This document shows, piece after piece, positions 29,301 to 33,933 of a stretch of DNA of 64,000 nucleotides; the stretch's first letter is position 1; each line of letters starts with the position of its first letter. The position numbers and the translations under genes are program-made. The notes below the pieces were generated by a model. It worked only from the letters and a program-made list of their open reading frames with translations, was not told where the DNA came from and ran no database searches. The DNA is taken from assembly GCA_037367405.1 (NCBI GenBank), contig JAZKJV010009624.1:284393-348392 (forward strand), read 5' to 3'. This stretch comes from Ottelia alismoides (lineage: Eukaryota > Streptophyta > Magnoliopsida > Alismatales > Hydrocharitaceae).

Positions 29301-31433
29301 ATACTTCATCACTTTTTCTGAATCAGCTTTAAGGAAAGCTTGTCCTGTTGTGAAGGTCCCACTCTTCAACCCTACCAGTGGAGAAACTCCTGTCAAGTCT
29401 ACACAAGCATGTTTCCCTCTGACCTATCCAAAAATCAAAATATCAACAGGTCTAAGTGTGGATCTTGCCTTCTGCAGATCAGTTAAAAAGTTCACAGGTG
29501 CCTCTTTCATAGCAGCAACACATGCACGTCTGAGTACATCAAATAAAACATCCCTAACAAGATCATGTCTGTACTTAAAACCCGGAAGCTCCCTGCGATG
29601 AATTGCATGATCGCCAAAATTGTCCAAGCATGTCTTACGGCAGACTGGACATACCTCATCTGCTGGAAATAAGGAAACCATGAGACGATATCTGAAAATA
29701 TTGCGATACTCCACTGGTGACATGTGTAGCTCAAGCCCGTCAATAGGCAAAGTAAGGAGAAAATCTTGAGCGTGGTCAGCTTGAAGACACCGAAAAATAG
29801 CCTTTTGTCTAATGGACATATTAAAAATGACCTCCATGTCCTTAATTATTTTGCTAAAAAGAACACTCATCAAAACATTTTGGGTCTTTGAGGGGCTAGA
29901 GAAATAAATGAGGTCGAAAGAGGGAATCATGTCATGAAGTCCTTGAAGAGCACAATCAAAGTCGGAGTCCACATTGTAAATCTCACTGTCTCGAAGGATG
30001 TGATCCTGAAGTTCCCAAAACTACGCCCTGGAAGCCACAAAGGCATACGAAGAAGCATCAACAGCTGAGAGAAGCCCCAAACCATCAAGCCGAATGAGCA
30101 AAGAAGCCACCCTCCGTTGGAAGTCTCCAAAAAAAGAGCATCCACGAACAACAATGTCTTCAATAGCATCTCGTAAGCATTTGTCGAAAAATATGCGGCC
30201 TCCTCCAGTTACTTAGGTTGGCAAGTCCTCAACCCAAATAAAAGTTTTGATACACCCATACATGAACGAAGTAAAAAAAGCTCACTCTGGGGATCATTCA
30301 ATTGAAGAAGGAGATGCATCAACTTCACCGGTTTAGTAGCCCTCTCTGAAGCCAAACCATCAATAAAATTTGTCTCTAATAATCGCTCCTCCAAGCAACT
30401 TCACGCCTAATAATGGTCTTCCAATACCGATTAGAAACAACCCTTTGCGAAGCTTCTTGCCATCACATGTAGGCCAAAAGAGCTCTGTTTTATGGATATT
30501 TAAAACTAGGCCTAAGTCTGGTCCACGTTGTTGGATGATACTCAGTTACTTGGCCACCTCATATGTATCTCCAATAACCGTACCATCATCAAGATACTAC
30601 GTATGAAGAAGTACTTTGCAGTTGTCCCTGATATAATGGATAAGTGTGTGTGGTACGAAAGAAAAGAGGAGCGGCCCTAGAGGATTCCATTGTTGCACTC
30701 CAACAGAAGACAAGATATGTATGTCTCCAAGGTACAACCTTGTTGTCTGTCCATATAAGAACTCCATCCACAAAGATATAGATGGGCATCTTGCTCTCAC
30801 CTAACGTAATAAGGCAGATCTATCCACCATGATGGAGGCATTCGAAAAATCCACTGTAAGCATGGAGAGATAATCATCGTTATGACGAGCGTTCAACACT
30901 CTGTTGACATTGTGTAGAATAACCTCGAGTCCACCACAAAGACTCTATTAACATACTAATGAAATAGCTTGCAATTTCAAGGATGGTATTGTATAAAACA
31001 CCAGGTCACAAAATCTAATTCCAGCAGTAGCATGTCAAAAACTTGAACCAACCTCAGGTTGTTGCTTCGACAATAAGTTGTCATCGTCAAAACCTCGCTG
31101 CCTCTTGCGTGTGCTCGCTTGTATTAGGAACGCCTCTCCAACCTAAAACACATCAACAGAAATGCAAATCACTGCACAAGTTTAAATTGCGCATACAAAT
31201 AATTGCGTGCAATAAAACCACAAGCGCACGTCATCGTCAGAATCGCTCGAGGCCGACTGCTCCCCCGCCTCCCCAAAAATCCCAGATGCCGTCGAACTCC
31301 GCGAGGACTGCGAAGGTGCAGGCGAGGGGCCCCTCCCGACCATCCGCGCCTCCAGCTTCGCAAGCTTCGTCGGGAGTGCGGGGTCGGTCGGGTTCGAATT
31401 CGACGAGATGTGCATCAGCAGCTCGTCGGACAT
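2203..31433 (-). CDS. TSL: TOUSLED-like Ser/Thr protein kinase, 5' half of gene (seven exons; 3' half outside window)
   Basis: This is the N-terminal part of a TOUSLED kinase, a nuclear Ser/Thr kinase that in Arabidopsis affects leaf and flower development and in the wider TLK family is linked to chromatin assembly and replication. Join on the minus strand: 31433-31230, 31142-31053, 24576-24388, 23879-23829, 8315-8187, 8104-8060, 2315-2203. This gives 273 codons plus 2 nt with no internal stop, and every internal junction is phase 0. Domain order: a TSL-type start (MSDELLMHISSNS), an acidic SDSDDD patch (63-68), basic RKRQR (80-84), a GRGR-rich basic region (121-137), a coiled coil (about 170-236), and the highly conserved ISVSKAERQEAR block. 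Arabidopsis TSL is about 690 residues, so roughly 40 percent is here. The kinase domain is not seen and should lie left of position 1. Introns make up about 97 percent of the span. Orthology is inferred from collinear motifs. Confidence 0.9.
2316..3395. other. TSL intron 6, proximal part, no recognised feature
   Basis: AT-rich intron sequence. Around 3300-3350 there are a few CGATAT-type words resembling the repeat family at 8575-9865. Nothing else was recognised. Confidence 0.5.
3396..3697 (-). mobile_element. Ty1/copia-type LTR
   Basis: 302 bp bounded by TG...CA (TGTTAG and CCAACA on the plus strand). On the minus strand it has a TATA box (CTATATAAG), as expected for an LTR promoter. Left of it the minus strand reads TGGAACCGGAGC, which resembles the initiator-Met tRNA primer-binding site TGGTATCAGAGC. 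Right of it lies a copia 3'-end coding relic. The same LTR is therefore flanked by both a 3'-end remnant and a PBS-like site. Confidence 0.6.
3698..3765 (-). pseudogene. Copia polyprotein 3'-end remnant
   Basis: The minus strand reads FVQAEHRMLHLVGSVG directly before the LTR start. A very similar stretch, ending in a stop just before a GGGGAGTG-type polypurine tract, occurs at the 3' end of the copia relic near 17220. Only about 20 codons remain. Confidence 0.5.
3835..5682 (-). repeat. Non-coding LTR-retrotransposon-type repeat, copy 1 (with MITE insertion)
   Basis: This region is collinear with 42930-44110 over most of its length. Shared landmarks are GATACTTGGAGATAA, GTATAGTGACTTG, CTTTGAGAGATC, AGGATGTGTGCC, CATCAAGAGGTC and ATAACCCT-TTGTACA. 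Both copies end at a CCAACA motif (5' TG of an LTR on the minus strand), here next to a LINE relic. There is no coding sequence, so it resembles a LARD-type or solo-LTR relic. Divergence from copy 2 is considerable. Confidence 0.6.
3873..4419. mobile_element. hAT-type MITE rich in GTTTAA repeats
   Basis: The 547-bp element is flanked by AATGTCAG (3865-3872) and GATGTCAG (4420-4427), an 8-bp TSD with one mismatch. The termini are imperfect inverted repeats: AAGGTTGCAAAAAGCGG against AGGATGCAAAAAATGG. The right third contains many direct and inverted GTTTAAGG/CGTTTAAA units. It is inserted within the non-coding repeat 3835-5682, which resumes on both sides. Confidence 0.75.
5683..7270 (-). pseudogene. 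L1-type LINE relic: endonuclease-RT linker and reverse transcriptase
   Basis: Read from right to left, the minus strand gives RSRLKRIKEGDANTGSFH (about 7170-7250, the linker typical of plant L1 elements), then weak early-RT sequence (6800-6920), KVDFSKAYDN (about 6150), VRQGCPLAPL (about 5960) and INDIVLFIEGGKDEA (about 5820-5865, where the YADD-type site has become IND). The order is right for an L1 reverse transcriptase, but stops and frameshifts are frequent. It lies in TSL intron 6, antisense to nothing and co-oriented with the gene. Confidence 0.75.
7271..8059. other. TSL intron 6, distal part, no recognised feature
   Basis: AT-rich sequence between the LINE relic and exon 6. Short open frames on the minus strand (7515-7718, 7824-8015) show no recognisable domain. 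Confidence 0.5.
8060..8104 (-). CDS. TSL: TSL exon 6, 45-bp mini-exon (residues 222-236)
   Basis: Between an acceptor ending GGATCAG and a donor AAG/GTTTTT lies a 45-bp exon encoding ELKDIKERDQQMQTK. This continues the coiled coil and matches the conserved E-KDLKD-EQQ-K stretch of TOUSLED. The phase is 0 at both ends. Confidence 0.87.
8187..8315 (-). CDS. TSL: TSL exon 5 (residues 179-221, coiled coil)
   Basis: The 129-bp exon encodes 43 residues starting EEITLLRGKVSSLEEELWKA and ending LLQQVEK. It has a clear heptad pattern rich in Leu, Glu and Lys. TOUSLED has L-R-KI-LEEELRKS in the same place, ahead of the kinase domain, and uses this coiled coil for self-association. The acceptor is CCAAATTAG and the donor is AAG then GTAGTA, both good matches. 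It is followed by an 82-bp intron. Confidence 0.9.
8840..8872 (-). repeat. Au-type SINE tail fragment
   Basis: The short stretch CATTTTCCCACATTAAATAG is the complement of an Au SINE 3' end. A second, longer copy follows directly. Confidence 0.45.
8880..9062 (-). repeat. Au-type SINE
   Basis: On the minus strand it has a B-box-like GGTTCAAACAC, then TTAGGTGGCCGGC, a GATCTTTCGACAT-type body, and the ending CCCTACTTAAAGTGGGAGAAGGC. This is the Au SINE order: a tRNA-derived head and a tail containing a CTTA-GTGGGA motif. The A box is degraded. Confidence 0.6.
9866..11029. other. TSL intron 4 sequence, no recognised feature
   Basis: AT-rich. A 121-codon open frame at 10088-10453 (plus strand) contains a loose internal repeat (HQKANIDFHILMALLNAHC against NQEVNIDIPVSMAFANVHC) but no known domain. 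It is most likely repeat-derived. Confidence 0.4.
11030..11312. mobile_element. Foldback MITE, 283 bp
   Basis: The ends GAGTGACTTACAAAAAAGT (11030) and the complement of GAGTAAATTACAAAAAAGT (ending 11312) are the tips of arms of about 130 bp that pair along nearly the whole element (CTGAACTATA, GATTTCAATGTCATAC, TTTGAAAGG all recur inverted). It resembles a widespread plant MITE type whose arms read 'CAAAAAAGTCCCTGAACT'. I see no coding sequence and no clear target duplication. Confidence 0.75.
11313..12060. other. TSL intron 4 sequence with a hAT-end-like GC hairpin
   Basis: Mostly featureless and AT-rich. At about 11772-11845 a short GC-rich block of GCCTCAAGGCG/GAGGCGCCTCAAGGC repeats resembles the ends of the hAT fragment that finishes at 18609. 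No matching partner end was found. Confidence 0.4.
12061..12365 (-). pseudogene. L1-type LINE C-terminal fragment (zf-RVT)
   Basis: The minus strand reads VVICPWCSTILEVVDHMFFI, the C-x2-C...DH-FF motif of the LINE zinc-binding region. After a frameshift it continues as IIIYALWLAWNGLVFQHV, the usual IYxIWxxRNxxvF-like C-terminal motif. Only this end is present. Confidence 0.65.
12500..12717 (-). mobile_element. Copia LTR (3' LTR of the 12740-17200 relic), partial
   Basis: On the minus strand the polypurine tract TTGAGGGGGAG (about 12718-12730) is followed at 12717 by TGAGAGTTATCG, a TG start as for an LTR. The LTR continues left for about 200 bp; its other end is not clear. Near 12430-12540 it merges with a stretch related to the MITE at 15845-16013. 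Confidence 0.5.
15009..15200 (-). mobile_element. Au-type SINE with a perfect 19-bp target duplication
   Basis: On the minus strand it starts GGTGGTCTAGTGCCTAGTGG (A-box region), has B box GGGTTCAAATCCC, then TTAGGTAGTCGATGGCCA, and ends with CTTATAGTGGGAGAAAGC. It is flanked by identical 19-bp copies at 14990-15008 and 15201-15219 (begin AAAATGAGG, end TTAACATA). It is inserted in the integrase region of copia relic A, so it is younger than that element. Confidence 0.9.
15845..16013. mobile_element. Short foldback MITE (TTTCGGTTTCG family)
   Basis: The ends GGCCTTAAATGTCGAATTTC and, complemented, GGGATTAAATTCGATCGAAT form an imperfect inverted repeat of about 45 bp, rich in TTCGG and CGAAAC. 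A related sequence (TTAAATATCGGATTTCAATT) lies at 12430-12470. It is inserted in copia relic A. Confidence 0.6.
16142..16966. mobile_element. Non-autonomous hAT element, 825 bp, GGGC-rich ends
   Basis: It is flanked by GTGGACCT (16134-16141) and GTGGACCC (16967-16974), an 8-bp TSD with one mismatch. The termini AGGGATAACCATTGGGC and, complemented, TTGGGGATGGGCATGGGC are imperfect inverted repeats; the subterminal 150 bp on each side is packed with GGGC/GCCC words. The copia reading resumes on either side. There is no transposase inside. Confidence 0.8.
17205..17763 (-). pseudogene. Ty1/copia RNase H relic B
   Basis: The minus strand gives AVYMILRYLKFSPG, then VDYVGCLMDKKSTSGFAIFV, SWKSKEQTVVAKSNIESEYR, LQCDNHAALFITNNLAF and HIKVDCHCIRDMIQKG, ending YAPS and a stop before a GGAGGAGT-type polypurine tract. 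These are the standard copia RNase H motifs (DxDWAG-like start, ESEYR, NxxA, KHIxxDCHxIR). The RT part of what is probably the same element is at 18612-18830, separated by a hAT fragment and a deletion. Confidence 0.85.
17765..18609 (+). pseudogene. hAT transposase C-terminal fragment with right terminal repeat
   Basis: The plus strand reads IHSKKRNRLEHQRLQDLVYI, KYNQALKDRYDLRDTIDPIA, then (after a TAA at 17979-17982) WLLGEMETNNAEEDFIFEDD and LTWGDVARASG, and ends in an acidic tail. This is the C-terminus of the large plant hAT group with the DLVYVKYN and LTWGDVARA motifs. About 230 bp downstream a GGCGC-rich block ends CTTTGACAACACTG at 18609, whose complement CAGTGTTGTCAAAG is a classic hAT end. 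The left part of the element is missing. Confidence 0.8.
18612..18830 (-). pseudogene. Ty1/copia reverse transcriptase fragment B
   Basis: The minus strand reads YGNLQEEIYMQ, then LLKAIYGLKQSQRA, then ADHSLFVQRIS, with in-frame stops. These are the mid-RT copia motifs (E-VYM, LxKxLYGLKQxPR, DxxLF). It probably belongs with the RNase H part at 17205-17763; about 450 bp of RT is missing between them. Confidence 0.8.
19741..19998. repeat. Inverted Au SINE fragments with a hairpin insertion
   Basis: At 19741-19805 there is a SINE tail in minus orientation (CAACAACAACAAAGCC then TTAAGTAGGGTCGG). At 19868-19903 and 19970-19998 there are plus-orientation SINE body pieces (CGTTAGGTAGCCGAC; GTCGGATCTTTTCAACATGG). 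The body is broken by a 66-bp insert (19904-19969) with a 13-bp perfect stem TTCCTAAATAGTA, flanked by ACAGTC on both sides. Confidence 0.55.
20768..20851. repeat. 42-bp tandem duplication
   Basis: The two units 20768-20809 and 20810-20851 (AGAATCTA-TAGGAAAGTTTT...) differ by one base seen by eye. They lie inside the hAT element 19344-21822. Confidence 0.9.
22093..22760. repeat. CGATAT-rich repeat, probable hAT-like element end
   Basis: It begins CCAAGGTTCGAAATATTGAT immediately after the LINE relic and contains ATATCG/CGATAT words at both ends. It resembles 8575-9865 and 26929-27195. No target duplication found. Confidence 0.35.
23040..23590 (+). pseudogene. Ty1/copia reverse transcriptase fragment D
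   Basis: The plus strand gives AMNEEMDVLTSQGT, then VACKWVYDDGSNNRLKARLV, PPIARMGSIRTIISVAANKR, FQLNVKNAFLYCNLVEEVYM, LHKAIYSLK and YIDDMLL, all copia RT motifs in order, with at least four in-frame stops. It lies in TSL intron 4, antisense to the gene, 240 bp from exon 4. Confidence 0.88.
23829..23879 (-). CDS. TSL: TSL exon 4, 51-bp mini-exon (residues 162-178)
   Basis: Acceptor TTATAG, then 51 bp encoding ESRSKGQPENIEKAALQ, then donor GTATTA directly after CAG. It keeps phase 0 on both sides and corresponds to the TOUSLED stretch that leads into the coiled coil. Identification rests on position, splice sites and phase more than on sequence identity. It sits next to a 15.5-kb intron. Confidence 0.75.
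24027..24094. repeat. 34-bp tandem duplication in TSL intron 3
   Basis: The units 24027-24060 and 24061-24094 (GCATGC-CATATTGATC...) are nearly identical. They lie within the 508-bp intron between exons 3 and 4. Confidence 0.85.
24388..24576 (-). CDS. TSL: TSL exon 3 (residues 99-161, GRGR-rich basic region)
   Basis: The 189-bp exon follows an acceptor ending AAATTAG and encodes 63 residues, including NRKKHGRGRGRAAAGRGRNS and VPPTNGQLD. TOUSLED proteins have the same order at this place: KKK-GRGR, then GRGRGSK, then a region ending in Gln-Leu-Asp. The basic repeats are probably part of the nuclear targeting or nucleic-acid-contacting head (inference). The donor is AGG followed by GTATAC. The exon stands alone between a 6.5-kb intron and a 508-bp intron and has no in-frame stop. 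Confidence 0.87.
24577..24976. other. TSL intron 2 sequence next to exon 3
   Basis: AT-rich near the exon, then mixed sequence leading into a LINE fragment. Nothing else recognised. Confidence 0.5.
24977..25560 (+). pseudogene. LINE C-terminal fragment (zf-RVT)
   Basis: The plus strand reads VNYINQAKLVRGRRCQTITM, LVWRRLGTGLDGKCPICELG and KENVDYLFFKCPQV, then a stop. This is the C-x2-C...D-LFF-C zinc-binding region typical of the C-terminus of plant LINE polyproteins. After the stop a related frame continues weakly to about 25560. It is antisense to TSL in intron 2. Confidence 0.7.
25870..26192 (+). other. GC-rich exon-like block inside the hAT element
   Basis: A C-rich stretch, sharply different from its AT-rich surroundings, ends CACCAG followed by GTAATT, a good splice donor. 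The plus frame from 26009 (IPLDGHHHRLHTPHSIAHSM...) is open to the donor but matches nothing I know. It could be the 5' exon or leader of an ancestral transposase, or a captured host exon. Confidence 0.4.
26467..26663 (+). mobile_element. Au-type SINE
   Basis: It has an A-box region near GGTCTGGTGATAGTGCGG, B box GGGTTCAAATCACC, then GTGTTAGGTAGTCAACCGCC, ATAGTCGAATCTTTCAATAT and the tail CTTATAGTGGGAGAAGGC with a T-rich (TTG)n end. This is the most complete plus-strand copy in the window. A target duplication was not evident. Confidence 0.8.
26929..27200. repeat. CGATAT-rich repeat with (GTAT)n and (TA)n
   Basis: It contains many ATATCG/CGATAT words in both directions, a short (GTAT)n tract at about 27036-27060 and (TA)n at about 27183-27201. 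It is related to 8575-9865. No TSD seen. Confidence 0.4.
27290..27680 (-). pseudogene. L1-type LINE C-terminal fragment (zf-RVT)
   Basis: The minus strand reads SNFDAETI, a stop, HLFFKCSLTSQLWSAFELNW and, further on, LALVWVIWFARNDAIFSSHR, which are the HLFFxC and IWxxRNxxxF motifs at the end of plant L1 ORF2. Only the last 130 codons remain. It lies in TSL intron 2 in the same orientation as the gene. Confidence 0.75.
27742..27822. repeat. Short tandem array with AAAGAAGACCGGTTACAG unit
   Basis: About four imperfect 18-24 bp units of AAAGAAGACCGGTTACAG, some reading GAACACCGGCT. Confidence 0.8.
27972..28301 (-). pseudogene. Possible LINE fragment
   Basis: A 109-codon minus-strand frame ends ISKKSWSHQLFDLTITKCLM and GLENLS, loosely like the region before the zinc-binding end of plant LINEs. 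Similarity is weak and I may be wrong. Confidence 0.3.
28578..28723. repeat. 73-bp tandem duplication, one mismatch
   Basis: The units 28578-28650 and 28651-28723 begin TCCATAAGAAGGGAGTC and differ at a single base (28606 g, second copy a). The near identity indicates a recent event in TSL intron 2. Confidence 0.93.
29013..30945 (-). pseudogene. Reverse transcriptase relic with YLDD motif and C-terminal zinc motif
   Basis: Read right to left on the minus strand: MLTVDFSNA (RT domain), FLYGQTTRLYLGD, GVQQWNPLGPLLFSFV (the usual GD is WN), a stop (TAG where Trp is expected) then YLDDGTVIGDTYEVAK, LNIHKTELFWPTCDG, VKLLGGAIIRD, FLLRSCMGVSKLLFGLRTCQ, then IRQKAIFRCLQADHAQDFLL, CPVCRKTCLDNFGDHAIH and LPGFKYRHDLVRDVLF, and finally VSPLVGLKSGTFTTGQAF and FIPFAFDTFGLLAPEAIELL. 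This order matches a plant RT family found as short, often single-exon genes and usually labelled a reverse-transcriptase domain protein; its element class is unclear to me. Stops and frameshifts mark it as dead. The 5' end is truncated at about 30945, some 110 bp from TSL exon 2. Confidence 0.85.
29054..29173. repeat. 60-bp in-frame tandem duplication inside the RT relic
   Basis: The units 29054-29113 and 29114-29173 differ at three positions. In the RT frame they repeat VPRFMDAVFKRIGFAIQKGL, 20 residues. Other members of the family have a single copy as far as I recall. Confidence 0.92.
31053..31142 (-). CDS. TSL: TSL exon 2 (residues 69-98)
   Basis: The 90-bp exon begins after an acceptor ending TTTTAG and encodes VGEAFLIQASTRKRQRGF followed by an acidic/polar tail ending QQPE. 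The FLI-A-T-KRQ pattern is conserved in TOUSLED, where FLIRANTKKRQK follows the acidic patch. RKRQR is a likely nuclear-localisation patch. The donor is GAG then GTTGGT; reading on reaches TGA within seven codons, so the exon must end at or very near here. Intron 1 is 87 bp. A reverse-transcriptase relic begins only about 110 bp downstream in intron 2. Confidence 0.85.
31230..31433 (-). CDS. TSL: TSL exon 1 (start codon, residues 1-68)
   Basis: The 204-bp exon encodes MSDELLMHISSNSNPTDPAL at its start, then LPTKLAKLEARMVGRG, a Ser/Pro/Gln-rich stretch, and an acidic end (SSDSDDD). The first 30 residues match the TOUSLED N-terminus, which in Arabidopsis begins MSDD and continues HFSSNSSNQSD. 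I chose the ATG at 31433 for that reason; an in-frame ATG 15 nt upstream (31448) would add MAFSA and cannot be excluded. The donor after GAC is GTGCGC, a weak match to consensus, but exon 2 joins in phase. The region is GC-rich compared with the surrounding DNA, as is usual for a first exon. Confidence 0.88.
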
Positions 31434-31900
31434 TGCAGAAAACGCCAAAAGAACCGATTTCGACGCGAAAAATCAACTCCGGGACGCCCAGAGAACCGGA
31501 TTTGACGCGACAAACGAGTAAGCGACAGATTCTTATGCCAGAAAACGTATTCCGAGACGAGATCGGAACCCTAATTGAGGTGGAGATCGAGCATGTGACG
31601 CGCGGAGAGCTGATCGAGACGAGGAGATCGAGTGATCTAGGGCTTTGGGAGATGGGAGCGGTTGTGAGAGGAAATGCGCGGGAGTTCAAGAAATGCGCGG
31701 GATCTCCCTTCTCCTCGCTGTGGAAGGAGCTGTAGAGCTGGAAGGGTAGTTTTGGGATATGAGTGTGTGTGTGTGAAGAGAAGAAGATGCCATGGGGTGT
31801 GGAAAAGATTGTGATGCCATATTTTGATTCAGGGATTTTTACACCCTGCACCTTATAACATTTATCACTTACCTTCTCGATCATATATTCTTCGTAATTA
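31434..31900 (-). promoter_or_regulatory. TSL 5' leader and proximal promoter region
   Basis: This stretch lies immediately upstream of the TSL start on the minus strand. It is richer in GC than the DNA further out and carries a pyrimidine patch next to a (CA)n run near 31760-31785 (minus-strand sense), typical of plant core promoters and leaders. A TATA-like TTATAAGG occurs near 31850-31860. The transcription start cannot be placed from sequence alone. Confidence 0.35.
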
Positions 31901-32189
31901 TCACCAGCTTGCTATGTTTAATACCGCACATCCTTTCATTAATTTGATTCTTCTTGAGTTGATGTTTAGTAACACGAACCACGTCAAAATTTAAGTGTGG
32001 ATTTATCTTCCTCTCTCTCTCTCTCCTTCCTCCTCTCTTCTTCCTCTTTCTCTCATCTCCCTTTCGGAAAATCCAATGCTGGTCGCGAGTGACTATGCTG
32101 AAGTAGCAGAGAGGATGGCAGGAAAGCCTGAGTCCCCAACCTGAGATGGGTTGCCTTGTTTCCATGGTGGGTTCATAGTGCTCCAGAGG
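31901..32189. other. TSL upstream flank with (CT)n tract
   Basis: A pyrimidine-rich stretch with (CT)n lies near 32009-32065. No gene seen. Confidence 0.5.
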
Positions 32190-32400
32190 GGTGAATGAGA
32201 GGGTTCTATTCAACCTTCGTATTGGGTTTGTCTATTATAGAGTAGCCACCAAGAGGGACGTCACGATACATGCGGGTGAAATCGAGGGAGACATCGTAGT
32301 GGATGCCGACCTTGTTGGAGTTGAAGGCAGAGAAGAAGAGGGGGATGTTCATGGTGGGAAAGGTGTCGGGCTAGAGTTGTTCTAGTTGAAGTTCAAGGGA
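32190..32400 (-). pseudogene. Possible LEA_2 / NDR1-HIN1-like fragment
   Basis: The minus strand reads FPTMNIPLFFSAFNSNKVGI, HYDVSLDFTRMYRDVPLGG and YSIIDKPNTKVE then a stop. The pattern (beta-strand, A-x-N-x-N-K-x-x-I-x-Y, then a short plG-x segment) resembles the LEA_2 domain of NHL proteins. Upstream the frame is broken and no membrane anchor was found. Weak call. Confidence 0.3.
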
Positions 32401-33933
32401 GGAGTCGGGCTATGTAGGGACCCACCTACCAATCCATGTCGCATCACATCTTCTTGATAGGCTATGGTTGTTATTTGTTGTCTTGTTGATGGGGAGAGGA
32501 TGGAGACAATGGATGCGTTTAGGGCAATAGATCCCGGTGACGGAAGGGGGATAGGCATCCTCTTCCAATGGTCTTTGTGTGGATTGAGGAGGGCTGCGAT
32601 GGAAGTGAATGTGGATGTTGTATAGGTTGACAAGGCAGTTGGTGAGTTGGATTTGTTGCTCTTCATTCCGCCCTAGGAGAGGAGGGCCTCCATGCTATGA
32701 AGGTCGAATGGCGAGGGAGATCGGTGAGGAATGTCGGAGGAGGATGAGACCGCAACAGCTCTTGAAGGAGGCCATGGAGGATGGAAGGGGGAGGATGATG
32801 GAGAATTGTACTTTTTTATAAATTTCATAAATAATAAGAGTACATTTGACGTTTTTGTATGGATCCCATCCACATTAATTGACAGATGGATGGGAGCTAA
32901 CCATGGGGGGCGTGGTGCAAGAGTTGGTAAGTTTGAAGGGGTTCTGGGAAATGATGAATAATAATGATCGATGAGGTAATTGACAAAGTTTATAAGGTTC
33001 GCGGTCCGAAAATTCTAACAAGTTTTTTTTTGTTTTTTCAAAGCATCGTTGATAATCCATTCTCTGTCACCGACCCAATACAATTCCCATAAGAAAAACA
33101 AATGAAAAATTGAAAGAAACATGTTTTTTTTACTAAACTCTCCTTGTTTGTGATTTCACCCGTATATATGAAAAGTAATTAGAAAAGGAAACATGGACCT
33201 CGTTGCATACTTTATCGTCTATTTTTATCTAATGAACATTTACTACCTGTGAAATTAAAAGATGCAGGGAAACCTAGCATCTTAATTGAATAGTGCTTCG
33301 TTCTTTGTATGGCCCATTTCTTTGTCAGTGTTTTAGTGTTTTAAATTTTAAGATAGAACTTTTATTTTTTTAAGAAAAAAAGGTTATGCTTAAAGCTACA
33401 ACCAAGTGCATTTTTATGTCTTGACAATCTTAACATTACTTAAAAATATCAATTTAATTTACACACGAGGGTCGGTTGGGGTGTGTAAAAAAGTGCCGAG
33501 AAGTATTAATTAATGCTTCGAAGTGATTTTTTATCAATCGAACTAAGAAATATAATGGGGGATGACAATTGGGAAATTTACTCAATCGATTAAATGGAAA
33601 AGACACCTTTATTTGTTGGCAAAACAGTATAAAGTCTTTAGAAATTAAATGGCCGATGGGAAAGTAGTTTTTTTCCCTTCACTTCAGGCCTACATTCAAA
33701 AGACCGAGTTGAAAATAACCACCGCAATGTCTGGTTATACAAGTTAAAAACGAAATTTACACTTTCGGGGAAGGTTCATCATGTGATCGGATAAATATAA
33801 GTTCCGTGTAATTTATTCTTGTGATTATTTTCATGTTTTGATAGGCGTGATAAAACAAAATTAATTTACTTTAGCGATAATTTATATAACGTCGAAATAT
33901 AATGATGAGATCAAGATAATGACAACCCGATAA
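32401..33933. other. Flank without recognised genes
   Basis: Two opposing open frames near 32382-32960 are low-complexity and unrecognised. From 33000 the sequence is AT-rich and featureless. Confidence 0.5.

Noticed and set aside
29013..30945. Functional host gene encoding a reverse-transcriptase-domain protein
   Set aside because: In-frame stop beside YLDD, loss of the GD in the QQGDPLG motif, and several frameshifts.
31434..31448. Upstream in-frame ATG (MAFSA...) as the TSL start
   Set aside because: TOUSLED proteins begin at the MSD position; the extra five codons have no counterpart. Not fully excluded.
31043..31735. 230-codon plus-strand open frame over TSL exons 1 and 2
   Set aside because: It is antisense to the TSL first exons, and its length follows from the GC-rich exon 1 region. 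The minus strand has a conserved protein with splice sites.
31237..31884. 215-codon minus-strand open frame covering the TSL 5' leader
   Set aside because: It is in a different frame from the TSL start (MSDELL...) and encodes low-complexity sequence; it looks like read-through of leader and promoter.
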